Assembly: GCA_030620095.1 (NCBI GenBank)
Contig: JAUTXW010002106.1
Coordinates: 338,794 to 402,793, forward strand
Length of the DNA: 64,000 bases
Source of the DNA: Kuschelorhynchus macadamiae
Taxonomy: Eukaryota > Arthropoda > Insecta > Coleoptera > Curculionidae
Reading direction: 5' to 3'
The first letter of the stretch is position 1, and each line of letters begins with the position of its first letter. Positions 38,973 to 51,375 of the stretch are shown here, in pieces. The translations under genes and the position numbers were made by a program. Under the pieces are notes generated by a model. The model worked only from the letters and a program-made list of their open reading frames with translations. It did not search any database and was not told where the DNA came from.

Positions 38973-39054
38973 ATGTCGGCGCGAGCGAAAAGGATGGTTT
39001 CAGAAGCTATAAAAAAAAGGAAAGAGGAGGAGAGGGGATCTCTACCCATAAATG
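38973..39054 (+). CDS. Transposon gene, proposed first exon
   Basis: ATG at 38973 opens MSARAKRMVSEAIKKRK then EEERGSLPIN, basic and helical. The frame meets a strong donor G|GTATGT at 39054/39055 in phase 1. A matching phase-1 acceptor CTCTTTTAG lies at about 39613, where the frame continues ELNGQLEHQNKENVDLNLSL before a TAG at about 39703. No promoter motif was identified. Splicing is predicted by eye only. Confidence 0.5.
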
Positions 39055-39303
39055 GTATGTAACTGTTATAGGTTTTGTTATGAATGAACCAACCCAACGA
39101 AATATTAATTTTGATATAGCACACGATGATGAGTCGGCAATGCCTTTACGCAAGATACAGGGTGTTAAAATATTTTAAAAATTAAAAATATTATTTCATA
39201 GTTTTTTAACAACTGAAGGTATTGTTACGAAATGTTATTATAGGTGTGTACCTAACAGAGTAATTTTAAGAAATGTAAAAAGAAGAGGTGTTAGTTTCAA
39301 CCA

Positions 39304-39570
39304 GTGGCGTAGATGTGATATGCATCGGGTAAAAATAAAATGATATTTCCGACCCATATTGTGTTATATCAAAATTAATATTGCGGCGTCGTTCATCATT
39401 CCCCGAAAGCATGGCTTGCTTACTTCAGTATAATAGAAGACCCTGATTAAAGCCCCCCCCCCCCCAAAAAAAAACCAAACACATATGTTCAAGATTTCTT
39501 TGTAGACCATTTTAAAAAACCTTTTTAGTTTTTTATCATAATTTTCTATAAGCTTTCTAGTAACATACGC
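39304..39570 (+). mobile_element. Nested hAT-like MITE in the transposon intron (weak)
   Basis: Starts CAGTGGCGTAGATGTGATA, the common hAT-type start, and ends near ACATACGCCAATCTC, roughly its complement. It contains a C13 run (about 39450-39464). It lies within the predicted first intron. Target duplication not evident. Confidence 0.4.
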
Positions 39571-39759
39571 CAATCTCTAACTTAATGGAAATAAAAACAT
39601 GTTTCCTCTTTTAGAGCTAAATGGTCAATTGGAACATCAGAATAAAGAAAATGTGGACCTTAACCTTTCACTGAAAAAAACTGCACTTCTACAAACGAAA
39701 AAGTAGACATTGAGAATATTACTGATTTTGTTTTCCTTGACGAATATGCCAAGGACCTA

Positions 39760-40165
39760 AGTAAGACGCGTCATTTAGTGGTGTTATCCTGGACACTGAT
39801 GAAAACAATATTTCATCCAAAAATTCAAATAACGAAGAAAATTTTGTTTTACGAGAAAAAGAATTAGATGTTGAAAATGTCACAAAAAAATGGAAAAGAC
39901 GAATCAATGAGGTGGTATCATGGACATTGATAAAGAGATAAACGGCATTTTATCTATAGTGTCAAATAATAAAGATGAAGTTGTTTGGCCAGAAAAAGAA
40001 TTAGTTATGGAAAATGTAACCCAAATAGGAAAATACGCATCGTATACTGGTGTGATCGAAGACCCTGGTGAAAACAATATATTATCCATAACGTTCAATA
40101 ACAAAGATGAAGTTGTTCTGCCAGAAAAAGAATCAGTTTTGGAAAACGTCACAAAAAAAGGAAAA
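39760..40165 (+). repeat. Three tandem 130-bp coding repeats
   Basis: Three units (about 39775-39905, 39908-40035, 40040-40165) each encode a variant of G-V-I-x-D..EN-N-I..S..NN-x-D-E-V-V..EKEL..ENVTK.GK. Units 2 and 3 are in frame with the downstream exon. Unit 1 is separated from it by a TGA at the junction, so either unit 1 is spliced out or the gene is damaged there. Confidence 0.65.
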
Positions 40166-40598
40166 GACAGAAAAAGAAAATCATATGAGCTTCCATTGTC
40201 TGAAAGAAAAAAGAAAAAAATTGAAGAAAAGAAAACAAAGTTTGAAGTAAAAGCCCCATGTAAGTGCAAAAGAAAATGTGTAGATTTGATTCAAGAATGC
40301 CAAAGGCGATCCATAAATGAACAATTTTGGTCTCTGTCTTGGCAATCACAAAGAGTATTCGTTTTAAATAATGCAGAGAAAGTAGCAGTTGGAAGAAAAA
40401 AGCAAGACTCTTCTCGAAATGTTACATACAAATACTTTTTGCCAAACACAAATGGAATGAAGGTCCAAGTGTGCAAAGTATTTTTTCTTGGCACTTTGGG
40501 ATATTTGCCTGGAAATGATAAAATGTTACATAATACTTTATCGGCTGCTGTTAACTACACTGGTGGCGAATATACGATGGTCCAAGTTGATAAAAGAG
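39920..40598 (+). CDS. Transposase-like protein, N-terminal exon
   Basis: After the acidic ENVTK repeats comes a lysine-rich stretch RKRKSYELPLSERKKKK (nuclear localisation-like). Then follows CKCKRKCVDLIQECQRRSI, with the Cys-rich beginning of the family domain, and VCKVFFLGTLGYLPGNDKML, a conserved block of these insect-expanded proteins. It ends at donor AGAG|GTAAAC (40598/40599), phase 1. The ATG at 39920 is the first Met after the TGA but may not be the real start, because the upstream exon should join earlier. Role inferred: DNA-binding or assembly part of a transposase. Confidence 0.62.
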
Positions 40599-40752
40599 GT
40601 AAACATTTAATTTGCAGCTAAAAACTAACAAAAATGTGATAGATACTTTCATACTTTCAAATTAAAGTTTATTATAATTTTCGTACTAAACATTTTGGTA
40701 AAAAAAGGCATCATTTATTAAAAAATTAAATTTTCGTTTTTATTTGTTTCAG

Positions 40753-42016
40753 GACGCCACCCATCAACTCGCAAAATTGATAGAAATATTATAAAAAAAC
40801 ATATTCAAGCATTCAGGCCATCTATTTCCCATTACCGGAGGGAACACGCACCCAACCGTCTATACTTACCAAGTGACATTTCTGTCATTGCCATGTTCCA
40901 AGATTTTAAGGAAAAAATCCCGACCATCAATTATCTAGCGATCTCTATAGAAGAGTACCTATAGAAATGAATATATCTTTTACTAGGTTAGGTCATGAAA
41001 AATGTGCTAAATTTCAAAACCATGGTCACTCAGAGGAGAATATTTGTGATGAATGTCAAGTATGCCAACAATATACAAGCCACAAATATAAATATAACAT
41101 TTCCAGGGAAATGTATAAGATTGATGCTAATTCCTCAAGAGATGATGATGAACTATGTTATTCAGCAGATCTTCAAAAAGTTATTATGCTTCCTAGAATG
41201 GAAGAATTTAAAATTGTCTTGTTCACACCTAGAATTATAGCTTTTAACGAAAGTTTCGTTCCGGTTGGACAAACGACATCTCAACGTAAGCCACTTGCTG
41301 CACTGTGGCACCAGGGTGTAGCCGGCAGTAAAAAAGAAGAAATAGTCAGCTCATTTTATAGTTTTTTTTTAACAAATAGAGATACGAGGATCGTAACTTT
41401 GTGGCTTGACAACTGCTCGTCACAAAACAAGAACTGGTGTTTGTTTTCATTTTTAGTATATATAGTGAACTCGCCAGAAGTAAAATGCGAAGAAATTACT
41501 ATAAAGTATTTTGAACCGGGTCACACATTTATGAGTGCAGATAGCTTCCACCACCAGGTGGAGCTATCTATGAAGCACAAAAAAATCGCTGATTTTGATG
41601 ATTTTACAAAATCTGTGATGGCAGCCAATTCTGGAAATGTTGTTGTTAATCAACTTAGTACAAGCGATTTTTACTTTTGGCAAGATCTTAGTTCTCAAGC
41701 AAAAATTAAAAAAATTGTGCCTAGACCTTATTTAAATAATATGGTAAAAGTAACTGCTATCAGAGGCTCATATAATTTAAAATATTGGACAGACTTTAAA
41801 GTTGAAACTGCCTATGAACTAGATTTTTTAAAAGTTAATTCAATTAAAAATGGTATTCCTCTGCCGCAGCAATATAAGGAGGCAAGAGGTATATCGCCTC
41901 AGAAAAAACAGGCAATTATTAAAAATTTGTGTCCCTTAATGGACGAAACTCGCCAATTATTCTGGATGAATCTTAATGAACGACCCGTAAATGATCTGGA
42001 TCAATCTTTTGATTAG
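40753..42016 (+). pseudogene. Transposase-like protein, C-terminal exon with one frameshift
   Basis: Acceptor TTTGTTTCAG at 40743-40752 joins in phase to GRHPSTRKIDRNIIKKHI, then PSISHYRREHAPNRLYLPSD. About 40940 the frame must shift by one base to reach LYRRVPIEMNISFTRLGHEKC. From there it is open to 42016: C-x2-C metal-binding-like block (ICDECQVC), YSADLQKVIMLPR, LWLDNCSSQNKNWCLF and EPGHTFMSADSFHHQVE. Counting from Met 40967, Asp68, Asp148 and Asp192/Glu199 are candidate RNase H-fold DDE/D residues. The motif order fits the insect-expanded DUF7869-like family. Apart from the one frameshift the exon looks well kept, suggesting fairly recent activity. Confidence 0.7.
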
Positions 42017-42615
42017 ATTTTATTAAATTATTTTTTTATCATTACCTTATTTTTTTAATTTATTTATTATTATTTATTGTATTTTTTAAATAAATATACA
42101 AATACTTAATGCTTTAAGTTTTGTGGTGATAACTGTTTTTTAAAAGATTTTGTAATGCAATATATAATTATTTATTTTTCGTTTTTAAGAGTGATTTAAA
42201 TATTATTCTTATAACGCAATAATGTATTAATTAAGTTGCAATAATATTAGCCAATCTTTACGTTTTGTATAGCTTTATTTTTAATAAATAATATGAAATA
42301 TAACGTATTTTTATTTATTTTTTTTCTATATTTTTTATTATATATAATACAAATAATATTGTAGTAAAGCAATAATTTAATAAGTTGCAATAATAATATT
42401 AGGGCAAAATTAAGGGGTCGACATGCATACTTTAAATTACTAATAAAATAAAAATTAACATTTGTTTTTTATAAAACTAAATAGAATTAATAAATATGAT
42501 CTTTCCTTATAAAAAAAAAAATTTGTACCTAAATATACTTGTAGAATACAATTTTAATACTGGTTAAAAAAAACCACGATACATTAACGGGATATAGCGG
42601 CATATCAAAAGACTT

Positions 42616-42703
42616 TAAATAAAAAGGCGGCATGCATGTTACTTACCGCCTTTTAATTTCCACTTATATTCGTAGTATGATAAGAATATGAAGCAAAAAG
42701 GAA
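42616..42703 (-). promoter_or_regulatory. Right subterminal repeats
   Basis: AAATAAAAAGGCGGCATG (42617), its inverted neighbour TTACCGCCTTTTAATTT (about 42643-42659) and GAAGCAAAAAGGAATT (42689) echo the left cluster. Fewer and less regular than on the left. Confidence 0.6.
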
Positions 42704-42872
42704 TTAACCGACATTTTTTCCATAAAAATGTTAAATATATGCTAAATTTATATATAAATAAATAAAGTTATTTTTACTATAACATCCTCCATCAAAAAAA
42801 TAAATAAAATTTTTATTGGTAAAGCGGGACAATGCGCAAAAGTTTTCGGCTTTTTTCTCGAAAATATGATTC

Positions 42873-42905
42873 TGTCACTTGCCGCCTTTTTGCTTCGGAC
42901 GGCAG
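42873..42905 (-). repeat. Right TIR of the 5.3-kb transposon
   Basis: Exact complement of the left TIR over 33 bp, ending GGACGGCAG. Confidence 0.92.
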
Positions 42906-45900
42906 AATAATACTATATTATTGTTAGGGATTAAATGTTAGTATACATATTATAGTTTATAAATTTCGATAGAACTTATTTGTCATTAAATAGTTAATAA
43001 ATAAATAATTAAAAGGGAGGCCTGCTATTTCTGTGGATAAAAGTTGCCAAGAAACTCGTTTAAACTAAAAAACGAAAAAAAAACCGCATTTTTTTTTAAT
43101 TTCTGTTTTTTTGCCTACAATGACAAGTTGCGATTTTTTTTGACAGGCAAGCCTTTAGTATTTCCAAAATTTATCATTTTAAAAGAAATAGGTTATATGA
43201 TAGTAATATATTTTGTTAATTTCACATTTTTTGCAACCTCAGAAGTCAGCTTTTTTTGGAAAAAACTGTATGTCTCTAAAAAACTTCATCGACGAAATAT
43301 GGTAAACTGGTCTAATTATTTGTTTCGAATATAATAAGATTATTATTGTTGTCTTATTTATCGATTATAACATTTTGTTTTAGAATGCAAAAAATACTTA
43401 TTTTATTACAATACATTTAAATTTAATATATAATATGAATCAAATGTGTGATACATTATATTAAGTACATTAAATGAAAAATTATTTACAAACTTATATT
43501 TCAAAATAAAAACAAAATCTTAAAAAAACTGTTCAAATAAAAAAAAATTATTAATAAACTTGTATTATTTGAAATTTGTAGTTACATTTACATATGACTC
43601 TTTTATTGTATATACCACATAAAGAATTCCAACATTTACTGGTTGTTAAGCCAATGTTTTCGGCTAGTAGCCGCTTTATGTTCAGAGAGTTGTAAAAGTA
43701 AAGTTTGTTCCGTTCTTTCAAACTAAAAGAAAATAGTCCATATAAATTGTGCCGTTAAATTGGCGTTACAAATATAGAGTTAGTCGTGAAATAAATTACA
43801 ACTTCCTGTCCGACTGAAAACCTAAAACACAAAAAGCAAGTTTTAAAAATCTAAGAAATATTTTTTATAAAGAATCTACAAGAATGTCAAGGATTTGTTA
43901 AAGATAGTAGACAAGAGAACGTTTATTATCGCTAGATATTTTGAAGATCTATAAGATTACAGTTAGATCTGCACACTAATTAACGTGTTATGATACTCGG
44001 TTTTTTTAACACAGCAGGTTTGAAATCTGAAAATATATTGGTAAATAATTACGTCTACTAATCACATAGTATGAAATTCTTAACTATTTAAACTGCATTT
44101 TAAGAACATACATTTAAAAATATACTACTTATTAAAAAGCATATGAGTCATCGTATTTTTTTCTCTGTTGGGGTTTTTTTAAACAAGATGAAAATATATC
44201 TTAAAGACACAAGTTCTAGCGAACATTTTCAATGATCAAAACTGTTTATCGGAATAAATAAATGAGTCTGAAAAAAAGACCAGCCCTTGAGTTATTTACA
44301 AAGGACCCTATATGTATACACTAAGATCTCATAAACTATGCGATACATTTCTTAAGTTAAATTTTAGGCATTAACTCTAAAGAATATGTTCTTATTTAAA
44401 TATAATAAAATAAAATATAGATACCTTAAAGATCACTAAATAATAAGTTACTTTGTCTTTTGCCTTGTCTGGGCTACCCAAATCGATATTTAAATAGTAA
44501 AATTTAAATAAACCAATTGATGAAATAAGTATAGAGTACTAAATAATAAATATAAAAATAAAAAATACTATATCATTAAAAAAATAATCACAATAGAACA
44601 ATTTTCCTGCGTAACAATCGATGACCTTAAATTTTCACAAAAAAATCATTAAAATTAAAAAAGCCGTTAATCGACAAATACCAATATTCGTATAAGAATT
44701 TAAATTAATTTATGTTCAATTAAAAATATCAAAATTCCGGATGCAACAACATAATTAAACGTATTATGGGCTCCGTGAAACTTCCCTTAATATTTTAGTA
44801 TGTTCTAGTCAACGCTATAAGAAAACTTTGGAGTGAGCCAGAAATCAAGAGTCAAAAGTTCTATATTTCCATTTTTTAAATTTGTGCATAGACATATTCT
44901 GGGCATCGAAAGTTGACTCAAACCAATTTCAATATGAAATATTATATGGTAAGATCTAACTTATTACTGTAGGGTAGCTTTCACTTTAATACAGGCTAAT
45001 AAATAAAATTAGTGCATATTATGAATTAAAGACATCATAAATTAAAGATCAATCTGTTATTATGCTAATGAGAAAATAGCAAATGCATATCCTACTATTA
45101 AAATAAGTTACTACCTGTACTAGTTTATGCAAGAAAATCTAAAAATTAAAAAACAAAATGTTTAGAAGCATTTTTATGGCCTTTAGTGTAAAATTGTTTT
45201 TAAAATACTAATACTAATATTAATAATGTGTAAATAAATAAGCGAAATGATCATACAGTAAAATTACCTAAAAACGTGACCAAACATTACGATCACATAT
45301 TATTTAACAGTTGACATATTTTTGAAAATCTATTGATTTAAGCCTAAGTTTGATTATGAAATAATAGACGTCATAGTGTAACCTCGCAATAGGAATAAAT
45401 TCATTACATGGCAAACTGAAAAAAAAAAAAAAAACTTAAAAATAGTTGGCTTTAATTAATAAAACAATATCTGATATCTGAATACCAGATATTTCCCAAA
45501 ATTGTTTAGCAATATTTTTAGTTACCATTGCAATATAGAGGGTGATATTAAGTTGATATATATTATATGTAATGACGAAGACTATCAATTTTATCTGTAT
45601 AAGTAAAAGTAGTATCAACAAGCTCTAAAAATATTTTTTCAGTTTTGATTAAAAATGTTTGAATATATAAAAAATTACATAGTGATATACAATAAAAAGA
45701 TAAGAACAGTCTTTTAAAACATCAACATATTATTTGACTGTTATTTTTATGTATAAAATAATGCAACATAATATTTTTATCAAAGTAAAAAAATATTGTA
45801 CTCTAATTATTGTTTTACCCAGTATAGATATCTTAAAATAAAAAAATTCACAATAAAAGATGTTTTAAAACACATTAAGAATGATAATATACAACTTTGA

Positions 45901-47440
45901 TCCCAGGTTTCTGGATGGCGCTGTGTTTACAAAATATTGTGCAATGGCAAAAAATGTCCTTATAGTGTCGACAACAATATATCCAAATCTTAAAGGAAGT
46001 TTCACGTTTAATTTGTGCCATGTCCTTTGTGTATGATTTGTTTTCCAAATGGTGAAATAACATGGTGATAGTGTACTTTCGTTAATTTGTTTTTAGTTTA
46101 ATTTAAACTTTAATTACTGATGGCTATAAAACTTTACAGACAATGGATGATTGGAAAACACAATTTATAAACTTCAAGCAATTGTCAGACATTCAGCATT
46201 CAGTCGACTAAGCCGATCTGACGGATTAAGCTTTATTTCATGTTTACATTGTAATGCTACCCACGTCCAAACCAAAGCTCAAATTACAAAACGTTTACGT
46301 AAAACGGTAAGAGTTGGCGATGCTTAGCATGCAGTTAACACTCAAGCAACACTAGACAATGTAGACAATATGCACTTGGTTCCCGACACAAGTTTTATAA
46401 GCTGTTTATATTTAGTGGAACGTAATTCCAATTAAATTATATTCAAGGTAACTTTTTGCAAAATAATAAATACATAAAATATTTCATATGAAGTTACTAC
46501 CTAAGAGAGAAATATTATAATTTTTAACAATGTTTTAATTATAAATTTTGATGAAATCATACATTTTTGGTATATTTTTGATTGTTAAAATAAACGATTG
46601 ATCAAATATTATTAAAATTAATTAAAACTTTGCTATCATTGTTAAAGTCGAATATCTCTGTTTTAGATAAAGTAAATCGAATGCGTTAAATCAGCCTATT
46701 TTATTTTATTTAATAAAAATATGAGTGAGGGCTCATTGGATTCGGAATGACATAGTACATAAACATTTTAAAAGTTATTAACAAATTATGATTTAAAAAA
46801 AAAAGGAATTTGATTCTTTGCAATTAACTCGGACTCTATTAATATTTGAAAATTGAAAAAAGGTCCTTAAAGAGGAAGAAATTCCCAATAAAAAAACTGC
46901 AAATCCCGAAACTCGAGCTATATTACTAGTATTTTTAATATAATGTTTAAAATAGAACTTCGCGCGGTGAGTGCTGTGCTCTTTTTTCAACATTAAATTA
47001 AAATTATTTATAATAGAGACAGAGTTCCGGGAATTTTTATTGGATTTTTTTTTCTCTTTAAGGATATATATGTTTTAACTTTTTATTGAAATTAAACTCC
47101 TTTTTTTCTAAATCTTAATTTCTTACTAACTTTTAAAATTCTTTATGTGTGGGTTTGAATCTTTTGCAAGTTTTTCTAGATGTCATTCCGAATACAATTA
47201 TATTTTTACTAGAATTAAAAAGGTTATTGTATTGTTCAAGCCTGAGTCTTTATCTTAAAACTACCAACACCTATTATGCAGACAGTTATATAATATGCTG
47301 CTACATATTAACTCGCCTTCAATGTTCATAATTTGTTTTGGTCGTAGTATTTTGGGTATTTTGGGGCTGAAATTAAATTAAACTTAATTTCTTACTAACT
47401 TTTAAAATTCAAATCTTTTTATTAATACAATTATATTTTT
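42906..47440. other. Long AT-rich stretch, no gene recognised
   Basis: Only short frames without known domains. A less AT-rich patch at 46195-46400 is unexplained. A diverged duplication, sharing CTTAATTTCTTACTAACTTT at 47113 and 47384, lies just before the LINE fragment. Confidence 0.4.
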
Positions 47441-48430
47441 TAAGCCTGAACCACCGAGCAATTTCGTAGTATTTTTATGCTTCAAAAGGGAGCCATTCGT
47501 TATTTGTTTGGACTAAATAATGGAGCTCACTGCCAATACTATTTGAAAAAACATGAAATATTAACACTTCCTGCATTATTTATTTTGGAAACGGTATGTT
47601 TGCTGAGAAAACATATAAACACCCTCCCAGAAAGACCACAACATGTATACCCTACCAGAAACTCTAGGCATGATATATATCTTCCCATTCCTTCCTCAGA
47701 ATTAATAAAAAAATCAATTATTTACAACGCCATAAAACTTTACAACAATCTGCCAGTACGTTTAAAATCTATCCCTATGCTTGCACAATTTCGAAAAAAC
47801 ACCAAAGCATACTTCATTGAGAGACCATTTTACAGCGTTAATGATTTTTACAGCGAGTAAGTCTCTTTAAATTGTCACTAAATTCGCTTGTTTACTTAAA
47901 TCTTTTGTGAGTCATGTCCTAACTCGTAGCATAGAATTTTGAAAATCATCATATAGAGAAAAGAACTGTCGAAAATTCACTTAAAACTTAATTATTTTTG
48001 TTAGGTATTGGATTAAAAACAAAATTTAATTCTTTTTTGTATACTACATTCTACACTAGTTCATTATACCTTCTGTTTAACATCATAATTATTTGTATAA
48101 CTATAATAACATAGAGTTTAAGGTCGCATAGTTGCAATTTTGATTTCAATGTCATCGAAATTATTCACCTCGTACATGTGTGTTTGTTTACTTTTATAAG
48201 GTTATTAGGATTCATTAACTGTTTTGCGGCAATGTTATGTTATATTCTAACGTGTGTTTTACGATTTGGTAAATTGATAATTTACATTTTTAAAAAGCAT
48301 TGACCTATCAAAATTCTTTTCGATTAATGTTTTGATATGTCTTATTTCAGGTATATTTTGCTTTGTCCATAAAATTGTAAAATTTTTCTGCGGCAATAAA
48401 GCATACTTTTGTTTGTTGTTTGTTTGTATT
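47441..48430 (+). mobile_element. LINE 3' end: RT C-terminal region and 3' UTR
   Basis: An intact 127-codon frame (47477-47860) reads QKGAIRYLFGLNNGAHCQYY, then LTLPALFILETVCLLRKHI, TRNSRHDIYLPIP, then SIIYNAIKLYNNLPVRLKSI. This is the thumb/C-terminal region typical of CR1/Crack/RTE-like LINE ORF2. The 3' UTR runs to CTGCGGCAATAAAGCATAC and a TTTGTTTGTTGTTTGTTTG tail (48409-48427). The catalytic RT core is missing (5' truncation). Clade uncertain. Confidence 0.62.
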
Positions 48431-49130
48431 CGTTAACAAGAGTTTGTTTCACGAGGGTCTGTATTCACGACATCAATTGACATAGACTGAAACAAATTAG
48501 TGAAGTCAAAAACCTTGGTTTCTAAAAACCAAAATGGCGGCCGTTTAACAGCTGAATTTTTAGAACTTGAATAATAATAAAATTAAATGGGGGTTATTTA
48601 TCAAATTTGTCAAAAAAATTGTTTTGTCAAAAGCACGTCAGGTTTCATTTCCTTTTCCTATTTTTATTGTGTAACATGCCTGATATCAAAGCTTATTTTT
48701 TGTTATTTGTATTCATATTAAAATGTAATGTATGACTCTATTTCTTCGACTTTTGCAGAGAGTATCTGATGCCCTGGGAGTTGGAATTACCACCGTTAGA
48801 AAGATCAGTTCGCATGGGATTAGAAACGAATAATCTTATTCACTCAGCCAGGGAAGGAGATTGCTATTTGCTTACGATGTTTATTAAAAACACAAAACAC
48901 ATATTAAATTAATATATATATTTTTAGCATTATTATAAAACTGCGAAGAGTAGATACATTTTTGTATGAATACAAGTTGCACAAAACCACTTTGATACAG
49001 GGTTAATTAATTTTTATATTTTTTGATACCTCTCTTAAATGAACTCTATTATAAATTCAAATTTTTAATAGAAAACAATTCCGAACAAAGTTTAAAGAGT
49101 GTTTTGGAACATACTTACTTCAATATTGTC
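48431..49130. other. No gene; one short exon-like piece
   Basis: After CTTCGACTTTTGCAG (48758) the frame reads RVSDALGVGITTVRKISSHG, resembling a small helix-turn-helix as in transposase N-termini. It stops soon after; nothing supports a full gene. A CGGCC-containing trace of the CGCCATTTTG repeat lies at 48525. Confidence 0.35.
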
Positions 49131-49160
49131 TAACCTGACCTAACCTAACCTAACCTAACT
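49131..49160 (-). repeat. Short (TTAGG)n tract
   Basis: CTAACCTGACC followed by CTAACCTAACCTAACCTAAC, that is about five TTAGG units, one imperfect, on the minus strand. TTAGG is the common insect telomere repeat; here it is a small internal tract. Confidence 0.8.
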
Positions 49161-50439
49161 TTAATACAAAATTTGAATGCTATTAAATTTATATGAATTA
49201 GCTACAGCATACCCTCTTTCCCAAATTAGGGCTTCATCGATGACGTAAGTACAAACCCTCGTGAAACGAACTTTAATTATTTAGGGACCATTTCGTCATT
49301 TTTTACTTATCTACTTGACTATAGAGGATATTAGTTTTCTAATTAATACATACAGCAATAAATGATAAAATTGGCCAAAAGGTAAATAAGTTTGCAATTA
49401 AAGCTATTGCCTCAAAATGCATATCAAGAATTTTAATTTTTCTTTACATCTGTATGTGTACAGTGATCAAAAGAGTTGATATTCCTTTTAATAGTGCACT
49501 TAATTCACATCTTTTTTTACGTATTTGACGTCTTGTTTCCTGTCGTTCCTGGTCGATTGCCTCGAGTGTCAGTTTCCTGATTAGGGTGATAAAGACACCA
49601 CTATAACTCTAAGTAGCTTTTACACGGTGGAGAAAGAAAGTGTCCTAATCCAATCAAATAATAAACTCTCTTTGCGATTTGAGTCATTTATTTCTATTTA
49701 ATCAAATATATAAAATAATTCTAGGTTCTCGATTTATCTTATCTAGTTACCTATAAACAGTTGTTTTAATTAAGTATTTACTTAGACGGTACCAGGTAAA
49801 TTTATTACGAAATTATATCAGTGGGTGAGCAGCCATGGGAAAACTATAAAGCCATGCAGTGATTGCATTATCTGTAAAGGAAGCTTAAATAAATTTGTTA
49901 GCGGCTAAACAGAAATAATCAAACAGTGAAATTCCGATCGGTTTTTAAGACAGAAGATGGTTTTGGCTGTCAGTGAGAGGTGGTTCTCAACTGCAACTTA
50001 AAATATTCCCTTGTATTTTAGGTTTTTACCTTTGACAGGACTTTATTTAAAGTAATTATTCAATATCGGCTTTGTGTTCATTGTGAACTTTTCTTTATGT
50101 ATTTCAGTCATTTCTAAAAAGAAAAGCCTTTTGTTAGTGTTATGATCAGTGTGTAAAATTTTTATTTTATCTATAATATGTTATTATAATATTTAACATT
50201 ATTTCCAACGTTGATTGGTTTTTCATAGAGTGTAAACAGCTTTCTATTAGGACGATTTGTTCTAACCATAACCCATGCGATGGAAACTATATTCTTTAAA
50301 TGAAAGAGTATTGAAACACTAAGAACCAAAACGGTAAAATGGTTTACCACAGGAATTCATAAAATGTCCGAAATAATAGAAATACTTAATAAACTCTTTT
50401 AACCTCAGATAATTTATTAGAATATATTAAATTATTTCG
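49161..50439. other. AT-rich stretch, nothing recognised
   Basis: No gene or repeat boundary seen. Confidence 0.4.
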
Positions 50440-50443
50440 AAAG

Positions 50444-50517
<74 letters not shown>

Positions 50518-50522
50518 CTTTT
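50440..50522. repeat. (TA)n array with palindromic flanks
   Basis: GAAAGCAAT, then (AT)n, then ATTGCTTTTT, so the complementary ends extend the array into one hairpin. Confidence 0.85.
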
Positions 50523-50529
50523 TCAATTT

Positions 50530-51300
50530 TCGTGGCTAAACAAAAAGTTCACAACGATTTAATGAAAAAAATACAGCTCGCTCATCATGGCAAAATATCG
50601 AATCAAACTTAAATAGGATTAAAAAAAATTGACACTCATTTATCTGCAGATGATTTTAATAGATTTTTTTGTAACCATTTCTAGCAAATTAATTCCAGAT
50701 CAAATAACTTCAACGTTCATAATACCAATTGCAGCGTATTTATAAAAAAAAATAAATAAAATAAAATAAATCACAAATTGATTAACACGAAATTTTCATT
50801 TTAATAAGTTGATCCTATCACAATCAAGGATACAATAAGTAACTCAAAAATAAATTGAGTAGAGATATCTATGATACTAATGACCTGAAAAATCTAAAAA
50901 ATATTTTAGTAGCTTCATATTTCTAATTGCTAAACTTACGTATAAAACAAAGTACTTTTCTAAAATGGCCTTAATCATTTTAGACCAACAGCCTTTATAC
51001 CTAACTTAACAAAAATGTTTGATCTATTTTAAAAGATCATCTTTATCTCTACTTGAAACTAAACAATTTATTTTATAGTTCTTAGTTTGGCTACCGAAAA
51101 AAAATTCCACTACTGTCGCAATTCTGAACATGCTGGAAGGCATAGCTGAAACTTTTGAGGGAGCAGTACACACAACAAGTGTTGAATGTTGTGACCTCTT
51201 ACAAGCATTTGACTGACCTCTTTAACATACGATACTGATGAAGGAACTACAGACTATACCAGTGACTTTTAAAGCACCAATCTACTCAAAAGTTATCTCA
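50530..51300 (+). mobile_element. Decayed LINE reverse transcriptase fragment
   Basis: Translation in shifting frames gives ADDFNRFFC (50650), FRPTAFIPNLTKMFDLF (about 50975-51025, equivalent to NYRPISLLP..SK..E), FGYRKKNSTTVAILNMLEG (about 51090, equivalent to QFGFR..ST..A) and CCDLLQAFD (about 51190, motif A, F-x-D-L-x-K-A-F-D). Stops and frameshifts throughout; no YADD box found. Confidence 0.6.
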
Positions 51301-51375
51301 TCTACGATCCTCCTGAAAACAAAATGTTTTAATACATTTTCAGAAAGTCCAGAATAGTCAAAATTATTTTAACCC

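Larger units (their letters stand above)
37597..42905 (+). mobile_element. 5.3-kb DNA transposon with 33-bp perfect TIRs
   Basis: Left TIR 37597-37629 begins CTGCCGTCCGAAGC; right TIR 42873-42905 is its exact complement and ends GGCAG. Arrays of subterminal repeats lie inside both ends. The interior carries a plus-strand, intron-containing transposase-like gene (38973-42016) plus a smaller nested insertion (39304-39570). The flanks AACAATG and AATAATA give no clear target-site duplication. I cannot place it in a named superfamily with confidence. The protein belongs to a family much expanded in insects, with a Leu-Asp-Asn-Cys..Gln-Asn-Lys-Asn motif, similar to DUF7869 proteins as I remember them. 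Confidence 0.82.

Noticed and set aside
39719..40494. Minus-strand frames over the transposase-like exon
   Set aside because: Shadows of the plus-strand gene; Phe/Ser-rich, as expected from the complement of Lys/Glu-rich coding.
49131..49160. Chromosome end
   Set aside because: Only about five units with ordinary sequence on both sides.
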